From: Paracoccaceae bacterium
GTDB lineage: Bacteria; Pseudomonadota; Alphaproteobacteria; Rhodobacterales; Rhodobacteraceae
Length of the DNA: 64,000 nucleotides
Direction: 5' to 3'
Assembly: GCA_028874915.1 (NCBI GenBank)
Contig: JAPPHA010000039.1
Location: forward strand, 28,493-92,492
Shown here: positions 36,597 through 45,949 of the stretch, in pieces
Layout of the letters: every line of letters begins with the position of its first letter
Numbering within the stretch: position 1 is the stretch's first letter
Notes under the pieces: model-generated
What the model saw: only the letters and a program-made list of their open reading frames with translations
Told to the model about the DNA's origin: nothing
The model's database searches: none
Translations under genes and position numbers: made by a program

Positions 36597-37910
36597 TCAG
36601 CGCTGCCGTTCCGGAATCAGTCCCCTCGGGAAGAATCGGAGAACAACGATCAGCAGAACACCCATGGTCAGCGTCCGCATATGGGCCGCCGAAGCAAGGA
36701 GATGGGAACGCAATGCGTTTCCTTCGCCCATGCCGGAGGTGACCAAGTTCATCAACAGGTGTCCTGCAGGTTCCGATTCGATCCAGAGGAACCAGACAAG
36801 AAATCCTCCGAGAACGGATCCCCAGTTGTTGCCGGATCCGCCGACGATGACCATGACCCAGATCAGGAATGTGAACCGAAGAGGCTGATAACTCGCTGGC
36901 GTGAGCTGGCCGTCGAGCGTTGTCAGCATGGCCCCGGCAACCCCGACCACCACCGATCCGAGAACGAAGACCTCGAGATGGCGGCCGGTCACGTCCTTGC
37001 CCATGGCGTTGGCCGCCACTTCATTGTCGCGGATGGCCCGCATCATCCGTCCCCAGGGTGAATTCAGAGCCCGTTCCGAAAGCCAGACGATCACCGCCAG
37101 GACGGCGGCAAAGAGCAGCGCGTAATTCAGCTTGACGATGATGGCCGAAAGCGTCACCCCGTCGGTGCCGAACCGCTCCGCGAGGCCGGTGATCCAATCC
37201 GTCTTCACGAGATCGATCTCGTAGGGGACAGGCCGCGGCAATCCGGCGACGTTCTTGACGCCCCGAGAGAGCCAATCCTCACTCTTGAGGATGGCGACGA
37301 TGATCTCAGAGATGCCGAGGGTGGCGATCGCCAGGTAGTCCGACCGGAGACCGAGCGCGAGCTTGCCGATGAACCAGGCGGCTGCCCCCGCAAACGCGCC
37401 TCCGACAGCCCAGGACAGAATGATCGGAAGTCCGGCGCCCCCGAGGAATCCCGTGCTGGCCGGGTTGATCTTTTCAATGGCGTCGGTCGCCGGCCCGAAA
37501 ACCCAACGGGCCAGCAGAAAGCCGACGATGAGGATGCCCGGAATCGCGAGGGTTCGAGTTCGACTCCGGGGCAGGTGCCGCCCGACGGCAAAAGCCAGAA
37601 GAATCGTTGCCGCGGCGACGGCTCCGGCGGCGACGACACCCCGACCACCAGCCGCCCACGCCTCCGGAACCGGGGCGACCGACACCAGCATCGCCGCCAG
37701 CCCGCCAAGGGCCGCGAACCCCATGATCCCGACATTGAACAGCCCGGCAAATCCCCACTGAATGTTGACCCCGATCGCCATGACCGCTGAAATCAGGCAG
37801 AGATTGAGGATCGACAGGGACACGTTCCAGGAATGTATCCAACCGGTGGCCGCCAGCAGGCCCGCCATGACCGCGAAATAAAGGAATTGTCGTTTCCGGT
37901 CGTCGGCCAT
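36597..37910 (-). CDS. Branched-chain amino acid-type ABC transporter permease (LivM family)
   Basis: A 437-residue permease beginning MADDRKRQFLYFAVMAGLL at 37910, where its ATG overlaps the stop of the LivH gene (ATGA). Much longer open frames upstream have no permease character and overlap livH. It contains NLCLISAVMAIGVNIQWGFAGLFN, the SDYLAIATLGISEI segment and the cytoplasmic loop GRMMRAIRDNEVAANAMGKD typical of LivM. It is longer than average because of an expanded loop near residues 80-150. It forms the channel with LivH, powered by LivG/LivF. Confidence 0.9.
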   Translation of the reverse strand: MADDRKRQFLYFAVMAGLLAATGWIHSWNVSLSILNLCLISAVMAIGVNIQWGFAGLFNVGIMGFAALGGLAAMLVSVAPVPEAWAAGGRGVVAAGAVAAATILLAFAVGRHLPRSRTRTLAIPGILIVGFLLARWVFGPATDAIEKINPASTGFLGGAGLPIILSWAVGGAFAGAAAWFIGKLALGLRSDYLAIATLGISEIIVAILKSEDWLSRGVKNVAGLPRPVPYEIDLVKTDWITGLAERFGTDGVTLSAIIVKLNYALLFAAVLAVIVWLSERALNSPWGRMMRAIRDNEVAANAMGKDVTGRHLEVFVLGSVVVGVAGAMLTTLDGQLTPASYQPLRFTFLIWVMVIVGGSGNNWGSVLGGFLVWFLWIESEPAGHLLMNLVTSGMGEGNALRSHLLASAAHMRTLTMGVLLIVVLRFFPRGLIPERQR

Positions 37911-38920
37911 CAGACGGACTTCCCGCGAAAGATCCCGGTTGGCCGATAAATGAGCACGAGCACGAGAATCGCGAAGCTCACGGCAAACTTGTACTCGGTC
38001 GACAGCAGCTGAAGGAGTGTCGACGGCGACAGGGATTCCGGCAACAGGTAGCCGAGGAATTTCTTGTAGGCGTACGTCACGGAGATCTCTGAGAACGCCA
38101 CGATGAAGCCGCCGGCAATGGCACCGAACGGATTCCCGAGTCCGCCAACGATGGCCGAAGCGAAGATCGGCAGCAGCAACTGGAAATAGGTAAAGGGCTT
38201 GAAGCTCTTGTCGAGCCCGTAGAGGGCGCCGGCTATGCACGCGAGAGCGGCTGAAATGACCCAGGTGATCGCAACAACCCGTTCCGAACTGATGCCGGAA
38301 ACAAGCGCCAGATCCTCGTTGTCGGAGAAGGCCCGCATCGATTTCCCGGTCCGGGTCCGGTAGAGAAACCAATACAGTGCGAAGACCACCACAACGGCTG
38401 TCGCAAGGGTCAGGCACTGGCTCAAACGGATGGCGATGCCTTCTTCCAACCCGGTCATGGCCTTAAATTCGCGAGCCTTGAGAAGGAACCGGGCACCATC
38501 GGCGAATCTCTGGTCGCCCGGGCCGATGACGAAGCGGACCACGCCATTCAGAACGAACATGACCCCCACCGAGGCAATGACAAAGACCACGGGAGCCGCC
38601 TTTTTTTGCCGGAATCCACGATAGACAAGCCGGTCTATTGTGAGCGTCATGGCGGCGGTCACGGCGATCGCTGGTGGAAGGGCGATCAATGCTGTTGGAA
38701 ACGGAGCAATCGAGACTCCGGATGCCTGCAGCCACCAGGTCAGCAGCACGGTAGCCATGGCGCCAAAGGCCATTGTGTCGCCATGCGCAAAGTTCGAAAA
38801 CCGAAGGATTCCGTAGACCAGCGTCACGCCCATGGCGCCGAGTGCCAGCTGACTGCCGTAGGCGAGTCCTGGGACCAGGATGAAATTGGCAAACAGTGCC
38901 AGCGCGTTGAGGACGTCCAT
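37910..38920 (-). CDS. Branched-chain amino acid-type ABC transporter permease (LivH family)
   Basis: A 336-residue permease starting MDVLNALALFANFILVPGLAYG at 38920; an extension to 39010 would be polar and would overlap livF. It shows GAMGVTLVYGILRFSNFAHGD, the LivH signature, and the GKSMRAFSDNEDLALVSGI loop that contacts the ATPase. Third gene of the transporter set on this strand after the two ATPases, translationally coupled to livM. Confidence 0.9.
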   Translation of the reverse strand: MDVLNALALFANFILVPGLAYGSQLALGAMGVTLVYGILRFSNFAHGDTMAFGAMATVLLTWWLQASGVSIAPFPTALIALPPAIAVTAAMTLTIDRLVYRGFRQKKAAPVVFVIASVGVMFVLNGVVRFVIGPGDQRFADGARFLLKAREFKAMTGLEEGIAIRLSQCLTLATAVVVVFALYWFLYRTRTGKSMRAFSDNEDLALVSGISSERVVAITWVISAALACIAGALYGLDKSFKPFTYFQLLLPIFASAIVGGLGNPFGAIAGGFIVAFSEISVTYAYKKFLGYLLPESLSPSTLLQLLSTEYKFAVSFAILVLVLIYRPTGIFRGKSV

Positions 38921-39006
38921 CTCAGCCGGTTCCCGACGCGCCGGAGCCCGACCCGCCGGACATGCCGATCGCGGCGGCAGGCGCATGGCCAACCGGAAGT
39001 CGTCCG

Positions 39007-39711
39007 TCACGCGCCAAGAAAGGATCTCCGGACGTCCGGATTGGCGAGAAGCGCCGCTCCGGTGTCCGTATAGCGGTTGCGGCCCTGGACGAGGACGTAG
39101 CCCCGGTCGGCGATCTGCAGGGCATGTCGCGCGTTCTGTTCGGTTATCAGCACGGCAATCCCCGTTGCTGCGACCTCCAGGACGAGGTCAAACAGGAAGT
39201 CCATCACCACCGGCGAAACGCCTGCCGTCGGTTCGTCAAGCAACAGGACTTTCGGCCCTGTCATCAGGGCGCGGCCGAAGGCCACCTGTTGACGTTGACC
39301 TCCGGACAGCTCGCCAGCCGGCTGGTTGCGCTTGACGTCGAGAATCGGGAACATCTCGAAGATGCGTTCCAGCGTGGGCGTGACGTCGTCGCGCCGGAGG
39401 AATGCGCCCATTTCGAGGTTTTCCTGAACGGTCAGCGATGGAAAGACATTGCCTGTCTGCGGAACGAAGGCCATGCCTTTGGTGACCCGTTCCTGTGGGG
39501 GCAGCAGGGTGATGTCGACACCGTCTAGGGCGACCGTTCCCTCCCGCAGTTGGATCATGCCGAACATCGCCTTCATGGCCGTCGATTTGCCGGCACCGTT
39601 GGGGCCGACGATGACGGCCACTTCCCCGGGTTCGGCAGCGATCGTGCAGGCGTGGAGAATGTCCGCTTCGCCGTAGCCGCCGGTCATGCCGTCTCCGGTC
39701 AGGCGGCTCAC
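39007..39711 (-). CDS. ABC transporter ATP-binding protein (LivF family)
   Basis: A 234-residue ATPase. The start is a GTG at 39711 overlapping the livG stop (GTGA). An internal ATG eight codons on would also be possible. Walker A GPNGAGKST, signature ELSGGQRQQVAFGRAL and Walker B VLLLDEPTAGV are all intact. It pairs with LivG to drive the permeases. Confidence 0.9.
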   Translation of the reverse strand: MSRLTGDGMTGGYGEADILHACTIAAEPGEVAVIVGPNGAGKSTAMKAMFGMIQLREGTVALDGVDITLLPPQERVTKGMAFVPQTGNVFPSLTVQENLEMGAFLRRDDVTPTLERIFEMFPILDVKRNQPAGELSGGQRQQVAFGRALMTGPKVLLLDEPTAGVSPVVMDFLFDLVLEVAATGIAVLITEQNARHALQIADRGYVLVQGRNRYTDTGAALLANPDVRRSFLGA

Positions 39712-40499
39712 GCGTTCGTGCCCGGTTCATGGCCGGCACCGCGGTAGCGCTTGCCAAGATAGGATTCGATTACACGATCGTCGGCCCTGATGGCGTCGGC
39801 AGTGCCTTCGGCAAGCACCTTTCCTTCCGCCATGCACACCACCGGATCACAGAGGCGGCCGATGAAGTCCATGTCGTGTTCGATCATACAAAACGTATAG
39901 CCGAACTCGCGATTGAGACGGATGATGGCATCGCCGATCCGGCGAAGAAGCGTCCGGTTCACGCCGGCTCCGACTTCGTCAAGAAAGACAACCCGGGCGT
40001 CCGTCATCATGGTCCGCCCGAGTTCGAGGAGCTTTTTCTGGCCCCCCGAGAGATTGCCGGCCCGTTCATCGGCTACCGGCGTCAGATCAAGGAATTCAAT
40101 GACGTTGTCGGCCCGCGCTCGAATTTGCCGTTCCTCTTCAGCGATCCGGCGACCCGAGAACCAGGCATGGACGAGGTGCTCGCCTGACTGATTCCCCGGA
40201 ACCGTCATCAGGTTTTCGCGCACGGTCATTGTGGCGAATTCATGGGCGATCTGGAATGTCCTGAGGACGCCCTTGCCGAAGAGCGCGTGAGGGGGCCAGC
40301 CGGTGATGTCTTCTCCGTCGAGAAAGACATGGCCGGATGTCGGAAGGTAAAGGCCGGCAATGACGTTGAAGAGAGACGTCTTGCCGGCGCCATTCGGACC
40401 GATCAACCCGGTAATCGTGCCTTTTCGGATGGTGAATGTGACACCGTCAACGGCGGCAAATCCGCCAAACCGCTTGCAGACATTGTCAATGTGGATCAC
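39708..40499 (-). CDS. ABC transporter ATP-binding protein (LivG family)
   Basis: A 263-residue ATPase with Walker A GPNGAGKTS, the LivG-type insertion GVLRTFQIAHEFATMTV, signature NLSGGQKKLLELGRTMM, Walker B VVFLDEVGAGVN and the switch histidine in MIEHDMDFI. The Walker B is followed by DEVGAGVN rather than the usual DEPxAGLN, a small deviation that should not block catalysis. It lies 85 bases downstream of the binding-protein gene. Confidence 0.92.
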   Translation of the reverse strand: MIHIDNVCKRFGGFAAVDGVTFTIRKGTITGLIGPNGAGKTSLFNVIAGLYLPTSGHVFLDGEDITGWPPHALFGKGVLRTFQIAHEFATMTVRENLMTVPGNQSGEHLVHAWFSGRRIAEEERQIRARADNVIEFLDLTPVADERAGNLSGGQKKLLELGRTMMTDARVVFLDEVGAGVNRTLLRRIGDAIIRLNREFGYTFCMIEHDMDFIGRLCDPVVCMAEGKVLAEGTADAIRADDRVIESYLGKRYRGAGHEPGTNA

Positions 40500-40584
40500 C
40501 GGCGGCGCCTGTCACCGATGCCCATCACGGGCGTGCCGGTCCGGCTCCGGGATGGCCGGACCGGCTGGTTGCCCGACCGCAGGC

Positions 40585-41775
40585 TTAGCGGTAACGGACG
40601 GTTTCGATCGCTCCGCCGCGGATCTCCACTTCCCGATAGTTTCCGGCGGATTCGCCTGGTCCGATCAGTTCGACAGCGGAAGCTCCGACATAGTCAATGT
40701 CGCCGCCATCGGCGAGAATCTTCAGGCCCTTGGCCAGTTCGCCCGGAAAGATCATTTCGCCTGGCGCGTTGGCCACATCCATGACCGTTCCCTTGATCAT
40801 CTGGCTGTCGGACGATCCGGCTGCCTGCATGGCCAGCAACAGGAGGGCCGCGGCGTCGTAAGCTTCCGGGACGAAGGGGGCGTTGCCATCAAATCCTGCA
40901 GCGCCTGCCAGGTCAGCGAACTGAGCTTTGCCCGGGCTGTCGGTGCCGGGAGCCTGGCCGAAGGAACCATCGAGGTCGGGTCCGATGGCCGCTGGCAGGC
41001 TCTCGCCGATCATGCCGTCCGGAAGGACGAACGTGTCGAAGGCTCCGCTGTCAAGGGACCCCTGAATGATTCCACGGCCGCCCTGGTCGACGTATCCGGC
41101 AACCACCAGAACGTCTCCACCGGCTGCCGCCAGGGCGCCGACCTCGGCGCTGTAGTCACCCTTGCCGTCTTCGTGGGGAGCATTGATGGTGACTTCACCG
41201 CCGGCCGCTTCGAATGCGGCCTGGAAACTGTCGGCGAGCCCCTTCCCATAGTCATTGTTTGTGTACGTCAGGGCGACCGACTTGATCCCCCGATCCATGA
41301 TGACGTCTGTCATGACCTGGCCTTGCCGGGCATCGGATGGCGCGGTCCGGAAGAAAAGCCCGTCGTCTTCAGCCGTCGAGAGCCCCGGTGAGGTCGCCGA
41401 TGGCGAAATCATGACAATTCCGTTCGGACGGGCGGCGTTCTGGAGAATTGCGCCGGTCACGCCCGAGCAGTCCGCACCCATGATGGCGTTGACCTTGTCG
41501 GCCGTAATCAGCCGTTCAGCCGCCGCCAGTGCCGCCGCGGAGTCGATACAGGTGGAATCGCCCCGAACCGGGGAAACGGTCATTCCTCCGAGCAGCATGC
41601 CGGAGTCGGAAACTTCGGAAATCGCCAGTTCGGCGCCCATGGCCATCCCCGGAGTCAGGGATTCGATCGGGCCGGTGAAACCCAGGATGATGCCGATCTT
41701 GACGTCATCGGCCCACGCGGCCGGCGCGTTCGACAGAACCGCCGTAGCCGCCGCTGCAAGGAAGTATTTCCTCAT
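40585..41775 (-). CDS. Periplasmic substrate-binding protein of the Liv-type ABC transporter
   Basis: A 396-residue binding protein; the ATG at 41775 follows a perfect aaggag. Residues 1-22 are a signal peptide (MRKYFLAAAATAVLSNAPAAWA) with cleavage before DDVKIG. The mature part is a Peripla_BP_6 fold (GIILGFTGPIESLTPGMAMG ... GADCSGVTGAIL ... SVALTYTNNDYGKGLADSF). Ligands in this family include branched-chain amino acids, amides, aromatic acids and betaines. The neighbouring GlxA-type regulator hints at a betaine-like ligand, but this is inference. First gene of the operon. Confidence 0.9.
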   Translation of the reverse strand: MRKYFLAAAATAVLSNAPAAWADDVKIGIILGFTGPIESLTPGMAMGAELAISEVSDSGMLLGGMTVSPVRGDSTCIDSAAALAAAERLITADKVNAIMGADCSGVTGAILQNAARPNGIVMISPSATSPGLSTAEDDGLFFRTAPSDARQGQVMTDVIMDRGIKSVALTYTNNDYGKGLADSFQAAFEAAGGEVTINAPHEDGKGDYSAEVGALAAAGGDVLVVAGYVDQGGRGIIQGSLDSGAFDTFVLPDGMIGESLPAAIGPDLDGSFGQAPGTDSPGKAQFADLAGAAGFDGNAPFVPEAYDAAALLLLAMQAAGSSDSQMIKGTVMDVANAPGEMIFPGELAKGLKILADGGDIDYVGASAVELIGPGESAGNYREVEIRGGAIETVRYR

Positions 41776-41934
41776 TGTGACTCTCCTTGATGTGATCGAT
41801 GTTCGAAAGGGAACTGCACGCGTCAAGTCTAGCACTGCACCCCCGAAAAACCAACGGTATCCGCCTCACCGGCCGGAAGCAGGCTCAAGCAGAAACCCCG
41901 CAGCCGGCGGGATCTCCGGCAGGTCGTCCTGACG

Positions 41935-42936
41935 TTACGCGTGGGCCGTCGCCTGCGAGCCGCGCTCCCGATAGGGTGTCGTGCCGTAGAACGCGCGATA
42001 GCACTTCGAGAAATGCGACGGTGACGCAAATCCGCAGGCGAGGGCGACGTTGATGATCGTCATGTCGGTCTGCATAAGGAGATTTCGGGCCTTCTGCAGT
42101 CGGAGTTCCATGTAGTAGCGTTTTGGCGAACGATCCATGTAACGACGAAACAGCCTTTCAAGCTGTCGGGCCGACATTCCCACATCGTTCGCAAGAACCC
42201 TCGGCGAGAGCGGTTCCTCGATGTTGGCCTCCATCTTCTGGATAACTTCCGAGAGCTTGGGATGGCGAACACCGATACGTGCCGGAAGCGACAGTCTTTG
42301 TTCGTCGCGATCCGTTCGCGCCGAACTGTAGATCATCTGGTCGGCAATCCAGTTGGCCGTCTCCTGACCGTGATCATCGGCAATCAGCCTGATCATCAGA
42401 TCCAGCGAGGCTGTGCCCCCGGCCGATGAATAGCGGTTGCCGTCAACAACGAATACGGATCGGGTCAGACCGATCTCCGGAAACTCCTCGGCGAATGAAT
42501 CCCTGTTTTCCCAATGGATCGTACACTTCCGACCTGACAGCAGTCCGGCTCGGGCGACGGTATAGGCGCCGGTACAGAGTCCTCCGACGGGGATTCCCTT
42601 GCGCGCCTCCCGGCGCAACCAGTTCAGGACCGGCTTCGTCGTCGCACGCTGGACGTCGACTCCACCGCAAACCAGCACGACGTCGTCATGGCGAACGGAG
42701 TCGAGACCCATGTCGAGCATCAGTCTGGTTCCGCTCGAACTCGTGGCAAAGTCCCCCCCTTCGCCGGCGAGCTTCCAGCTGTAAGTACCACCGCCGGGAT
42801 CCTGGCGGTTCGCCAGCCGCAGTGCGTCCACGGCAGCCGAGAGGGAAACCAGTGAGAATTTGTCGAGAAGGAGAAAGACATGCCGGCGAGGACGGAATCC
42901 CGGGTGGCGGCAAAACTCGGCAACATGCGTCCTCAT
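41935..42936 (-). CDS. GlxA-family AraC-type transcriptional regulator (GbdR/CdhR-like)
   Basis: A 333-residue regulator with an N-terminal DJ-1/PfpI-like sensing domain (HVFLLLDKFSLVSLSAAVDAL ... DDVVLVCGGVDV ... GGLCTGAYTVARAGLL) and a C-terminal AraC helix-turn-helix pair (LANDVGMSARQLERLFRRYM and INVALACGFASPSHFSKCYRAFYG). This architecture is that of GbdR, CdhR and relatives, which activate glycine-betaine or carnitine catabolism and uptake. It is just upstream of, and on the same strand as, the Liv-type operon, and could control it and the distant demethylase genes. Inducer not shown. Confidence 0.88.
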   Translation of the reverse strand: MRTHVAEFCRHPGFRPRRHVFLLLDKFSLVSLSAAVDALRLANRQDPGGGTYSWKLAGEGGDFATSSSGTRLMLDMGLDSVRHDDVVLVCGGVDVQRATTKPVLNWLRREARKGIPVGGLCTGAYTVARAGLLSGRKCTIHWENRDSFAEEFPEIGLTRSVFVVDGNRYSSAGGTASLDLMIRLIADDHGQETANWIADQMIYSSARTDRDEQRLSLPARIGVRHPKLSEVIQKMEANIEEPLSPRVLANDVGMSARQLERLFRRYMDRSPKRYYMELRLQKARNLLMQTDMTIINVALACGFASPSHFSKCYRAFYGTTPYRERGSQATAHA

Positions 42937-43218
42937 GGCCGCACCCCAAAGTCCGAAACAGCCCTAACCGCGATGTGGGGCCGAAAACGACACTGTGTCG
43001 ATTTGAGACGGTAATCAAGCGCGAATTGCCAATTGGCATCGCTTAGGTTCTGAAGAGGTCATCATGTGGCCCCGCTTGATGATGCCGGAGAACGTCGACA
43101 GGGCGGTGATCGACGTTTCGCTGGTATTGCCCAACGAAGTTGCCGTATCCCAACGACTGGGGCTCCGAGGTTCCAGCGCGGCCGGCGCCGCGCCCTCCGG
43201 GCCCGACAGACTTTGCTG

Positions 43219-44193
43219 ATGGCGACGATTTCAAGAGCATCAGGCCCCTCCGGTTGCTGCGCGCCGGCCCGCCACGTTCTTACCAGCCGACCGGAGGCTC
43301 CAGACCCGGGTCCGGCGGTACGCCCGGACCCACATACGGCCGGTACCGGAACAGCATCGGAAACCGTCCGGATCCCGGGCGGCGTGGTCATGGTCGGAAC
43401 CCGGCAGGCGGTCCTGCCGCTCGATGGTGAGGCCCCAGCCCGGCGGAAGAGAATCGGACCTTTCCGGATCGATGCGACTGCGGTCACCAATGCCCGGTTC
43501 CGGGAATTTGTCCACGAGACGGGATATGTCACGGACGCCGAACGGATTGGGGATTCTTTCGTCTTTGAACGGTTTCTTCCGGCGAACGCGCCGCCGAGTC
43601 GGGCGGTCGCCGAGGCTCCATGGTGGCGCGTTATCGATGGCGCCGACTGGCGCCGGATCCATGGTCCCGGGAGCGATGAGGCGTGGGAACCCGAGCACCC
43701 CGTGGTGCATGTGACCTGGAATGATGCGTCCGCATTCGCGGACTGGTGCGGCGGTCGCCTTCCGTCGGAAGCGGAGTGGGAACACGCGGCCCGCGGCGGG
43801 CTTGGAGATGTCCGATATCCGTGGGGCAATGACGAACCGAATGACGTCGACTTTTTTCCGTGCAACATCTGGCAAGGTCGATTCTGGGACGTTGATCTCG
43901 GTCTGGATGGATATGTGGGTACGGCGCCGGCACGATCCTTCGAGCCGAACGGGTATGGCCTTTTCAACATGGTCGGCAACGTATGGGAATGGACCGCGCA
44001 GCCCTTCAGGGTCCGGTCATTGAAGAGAACCGCGACGCGGGTTCACTCCGGGAAACGAGGCTACAGGCTGGTCAAGGGCGGGTCTTTCCTGTGCCATGCA
44101 TCCTATTGCCACCGATACCGCATCGCCGCGCGCACGGGCTCGACGCCGGACAGCTCGACCTCCCATCAAGGTTTTCGCGTGGTCTACGACTGA
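43219..44193 (+). CDS. Formylglycine-generating enzyme (SUMF1/EgtB fold)
   Basis: A 324-residue protein from the ATG at 43219; the longer frame from 43066 has non-homologous sequence. The FGE-sulfatase fold is clear: IPGGVVMVGT, TNARFREFVHETGY, HPVVHVTWNDASAFADWCGGRLPSEAEWEHAARGG, YPWGN, and VGNVWEWT. The active-site cysteines are both present five residues apart, Cys292 and Cys297 in GGSFLCHASYC, as in copper-dependent aerobic FGEs, followed by SHQGFRVV. It would convert the cysteine of CxPxR sulfatases, such as the one at 299-1723, to formylglycine. The Shine-Dalgarno is weak. Confidence 0.9.
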   Translation: MATISRASGPSGCCAPARHVLTSRPEAPDPGPAVRPDPHTAGTGTASETVRIPGGVVMVGTRQAVLPLDGEAPARRKRIGPFRIDATAVTNARFREFVHETGYVTDAERIGDSFVFERFLPANAPPSRAVAEAPWWRVIDGADWRRIHGPGSDEAWEPEHPVVHVTWNDASAFADWCGGRLPSEAEWEHAARGGLGDVRYPWGNDEPNDVDFFPCNIWQGRFWDVDLGLDGYVGTAPARSFEPNGYGLFNMVGNVWEWTAQPFRVRSLKRTATRVHSGKRGYRLVKGGSFLCHASYCHRYRIAARTGSTPDSSTSHQGFRVVYD

Positions 44194-45121
44194 CGGCCTT
44201 GCCATCGGGGCGATGTGGCTCCTCGAAAGTCCAATCCTTCCCCCTGTTGGTCAGGGCCAGTTCGCGGACCTCATGCAAGGTTCGGTCATTCCCCTGGGAG
44301 CAATTCCTGGGGATTCGTCGTCGAGGTCAGCCACGGCCGGTGCGGCTGAGGACGTCTCGCCCTCCAGTCGATGGTGACGGGAGTAGGGACCTCAAGGCGT
44401 GGCCGGCGTCCTGAGACTGATCCCCGCCATCCTGCATCGCCGGACCCGGTGCGGCGGCGCAGCGGTTCGGGAGTTCGAGTCTTTCCGGAAGAACCAAGCC
44501 TGCACGGTGACTGCGGATTTCGGAACCCGGATTCTTTCGGTCGGAAGCGGCTCCGCGGCATCCACCAACACATTTCTGTTCACGCATCTGACGAAGAAAC
44601 GCGGTCAGCACAGGACCCGCAGAGGCACTCAGGCCAACCTGTCATCCCGTACCCTCAAGACGTCCGGCCGCTTCGACGCCGCATGGCCGCAGCTGCAATC
44701 GTCAATTGCCTCGGCGATCCCCCGCCAGGTCGGCTCCCGCATCAGACGACAATCGCCTGGCCAGGGCCGCGAAAGTGACCCGGGGTTTGGAACGAATGTC
44801 ATTGAGGTACCGATCGGGAACTCGCGAAACCGACGCAACCAAGCTCTTGATCCTGTCATCGTCTCAAGTCCAGTTGCGCTGAAAGTCGGGCCGGACTGTT
44901 ACCCTTGTTGCACTGGCGCAGCAAATCTCCCGGCGAATACGGATTGGTCACAAATGTTGCCAGGGACACACATTCGGGAAGCCTCCCAAGGAGGTTCGCT
45001 TTTCATCCGGATTCGTGTTGGCAGTCTTTGCAGCGTGCCTGGAACCGGGCCAAGCCTGTCAGTCGCCGTTATGACGACATTCGGGATTTCGGCTGGCAGT
45101 GTCCTGCGAAATCGAACCGGA
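44194..45121. other. Non-coding stretch with a tRNA-like fragment
   Basis: About 930 bases between FGE and the isomerase gene. Long open frames cross it on both strands but are compositionally implausible. The only structured element I see is the tRNA-like 3' fragment at 44437-44496, listed separately. Confidence 0.45.
44437..44496 (+). pseudogene. tRNA-like fragment (possibly a tRNA-Leu remnant)
   Basis: The sequence ends with a plausible T-arm, gggag-TTCGAGT-ctttc, then cggaaga, a, and CCA at 44494-44496. Before it, gccggac next to ccggtgcggcggcgcagcgg resembles the anticodon stem without its loop plus the long variable arm of tRNA-Leu. No 5' acceptor or D-arm is found, so it cannot be a working tRNA. 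Sixteen bases of the T-arm (44467-44482) are identical to those of tRNA-Thr at 19916-19931. Confidence 0.35.
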
Positions 45122-45949
45122 TCAGCAGGCGGTTCTCGCCCTCTCTGCTATCGTGCCGAGGACCTCGTCCGGGTCTCGGCGCCACCAATCGAGTTCAGAG
45201 AAGATTTCGACTTCATTGAGGCCCGAGAACCCGTTTTGCTCGACCATGCACCGCAGACGCGGAATGTCGATCACCCCGTCGCCCATCATTCCGCGGTCGG
45301 TGAGCATGTCGCGTGTTGGCACGAGCCAGTCGCAGATGTGGAACGCAAGAAGCCGATCGCTCCCCGCACGAGCGATCTGGGAATCAAGCTCGCTGTCCCA
45401 CCACACGTGGTAGACATCCACTGCGCAGCCAATTCCCTCGCCCAGCCTGTCGCAGATGTCGAGGGCTTGGCGCATCGTGTTTACGCACGCACGGTCCGCA
45501 GCATACATCGGGTGGAGTGGCTCGATGGCAATTTTCACTCCGGCCGTTCGCGCATATTCCAGCGTTGCGGCGAGCCCGTCTTCGACCAGGCGCCACGCCG
45601 CCGGCAGATCTCGGCTGTCCGCGCTCAGACCGCCAACAACCATCACCAGGCAGGCAGCTCCAATTTCCTCGGCTTCGTCCACTGCACGGCGGTTTTCGTC
45701 GAGCACCTCGGCATCAAGGACACCGTTTTCGGTGAACCATCCGCCACGGCACACTCCTGTGACTTCAAGACCGGCGTCCCGGATTGAGCGTGCTGCCGCT
45801 GATGTGCCCATTTCCTGAAGCTTGTCTCGCCAGGGTGCGATGCCGCCAAAGCCATGCCGGACGCAGCCGTCAATGCACTGGGAGAGATTCCACCGCTCCC
45901 GCACGGTTGCCGTATTGAGCGACAACCGCTCCGGCCCGAGACCGCTCAC
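45122..45949 (-). CDS. Sugar phosphate isomerase/epimerase-type TIM-barrel protein
   Basis: A 275-residue xylose-isomerase-like TIM barrel. Metal-binding carboxylates of the family are recognisable in VKIAIEPLHPMYAAD, GCAVDVYHVWWD, AFHICDWL and GLNEVEIFSELDWW. The family interconverts keto and aldo sugars or inositol derivatives. It is the third gene of a tight unit with the DUF993 and Gfo/Idh genes, its ATG overlapping the DUF993 stop by four bases. That pairing with an NAD-dependent Gfo/Idh enzyme points to oxidation of a sugar or cyclitol. Substrate unknown. Confidence 0.85.
   Translation of the reverse strand: MSGLGPERLSLNTATVRERWNLSQCIDGCVRHGFGGIAPWRDKLQEMGTSAAARSIRDAGLEVTGVCRGGWFTENGVLDAEVLDENRRAVDEAEEIGAACLVMVVGGLSADSRDLPAAWRLVEDGLAATLEYARTAGVKIAIEPLHPMYAADRACVNTMRQALDICDRLGEGIGCAVDVYHVWWDSELDSQIARAGSDRLLAFHICDWLVPTRDMLTDRGMMGDGVIDIPRLRCMVEQNGFSGLNEVEIFSELDWWRRDPDEVLGTIAERARTAC

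Noticed and set aside
44399..45787. A 462-codon forward open frame spanning the gap left of the isomerase gene
   Set aside because: Its right half is antisense to the TIM-barrel gene and its left half crosses the tRNA-like fragment; no domain recognised.
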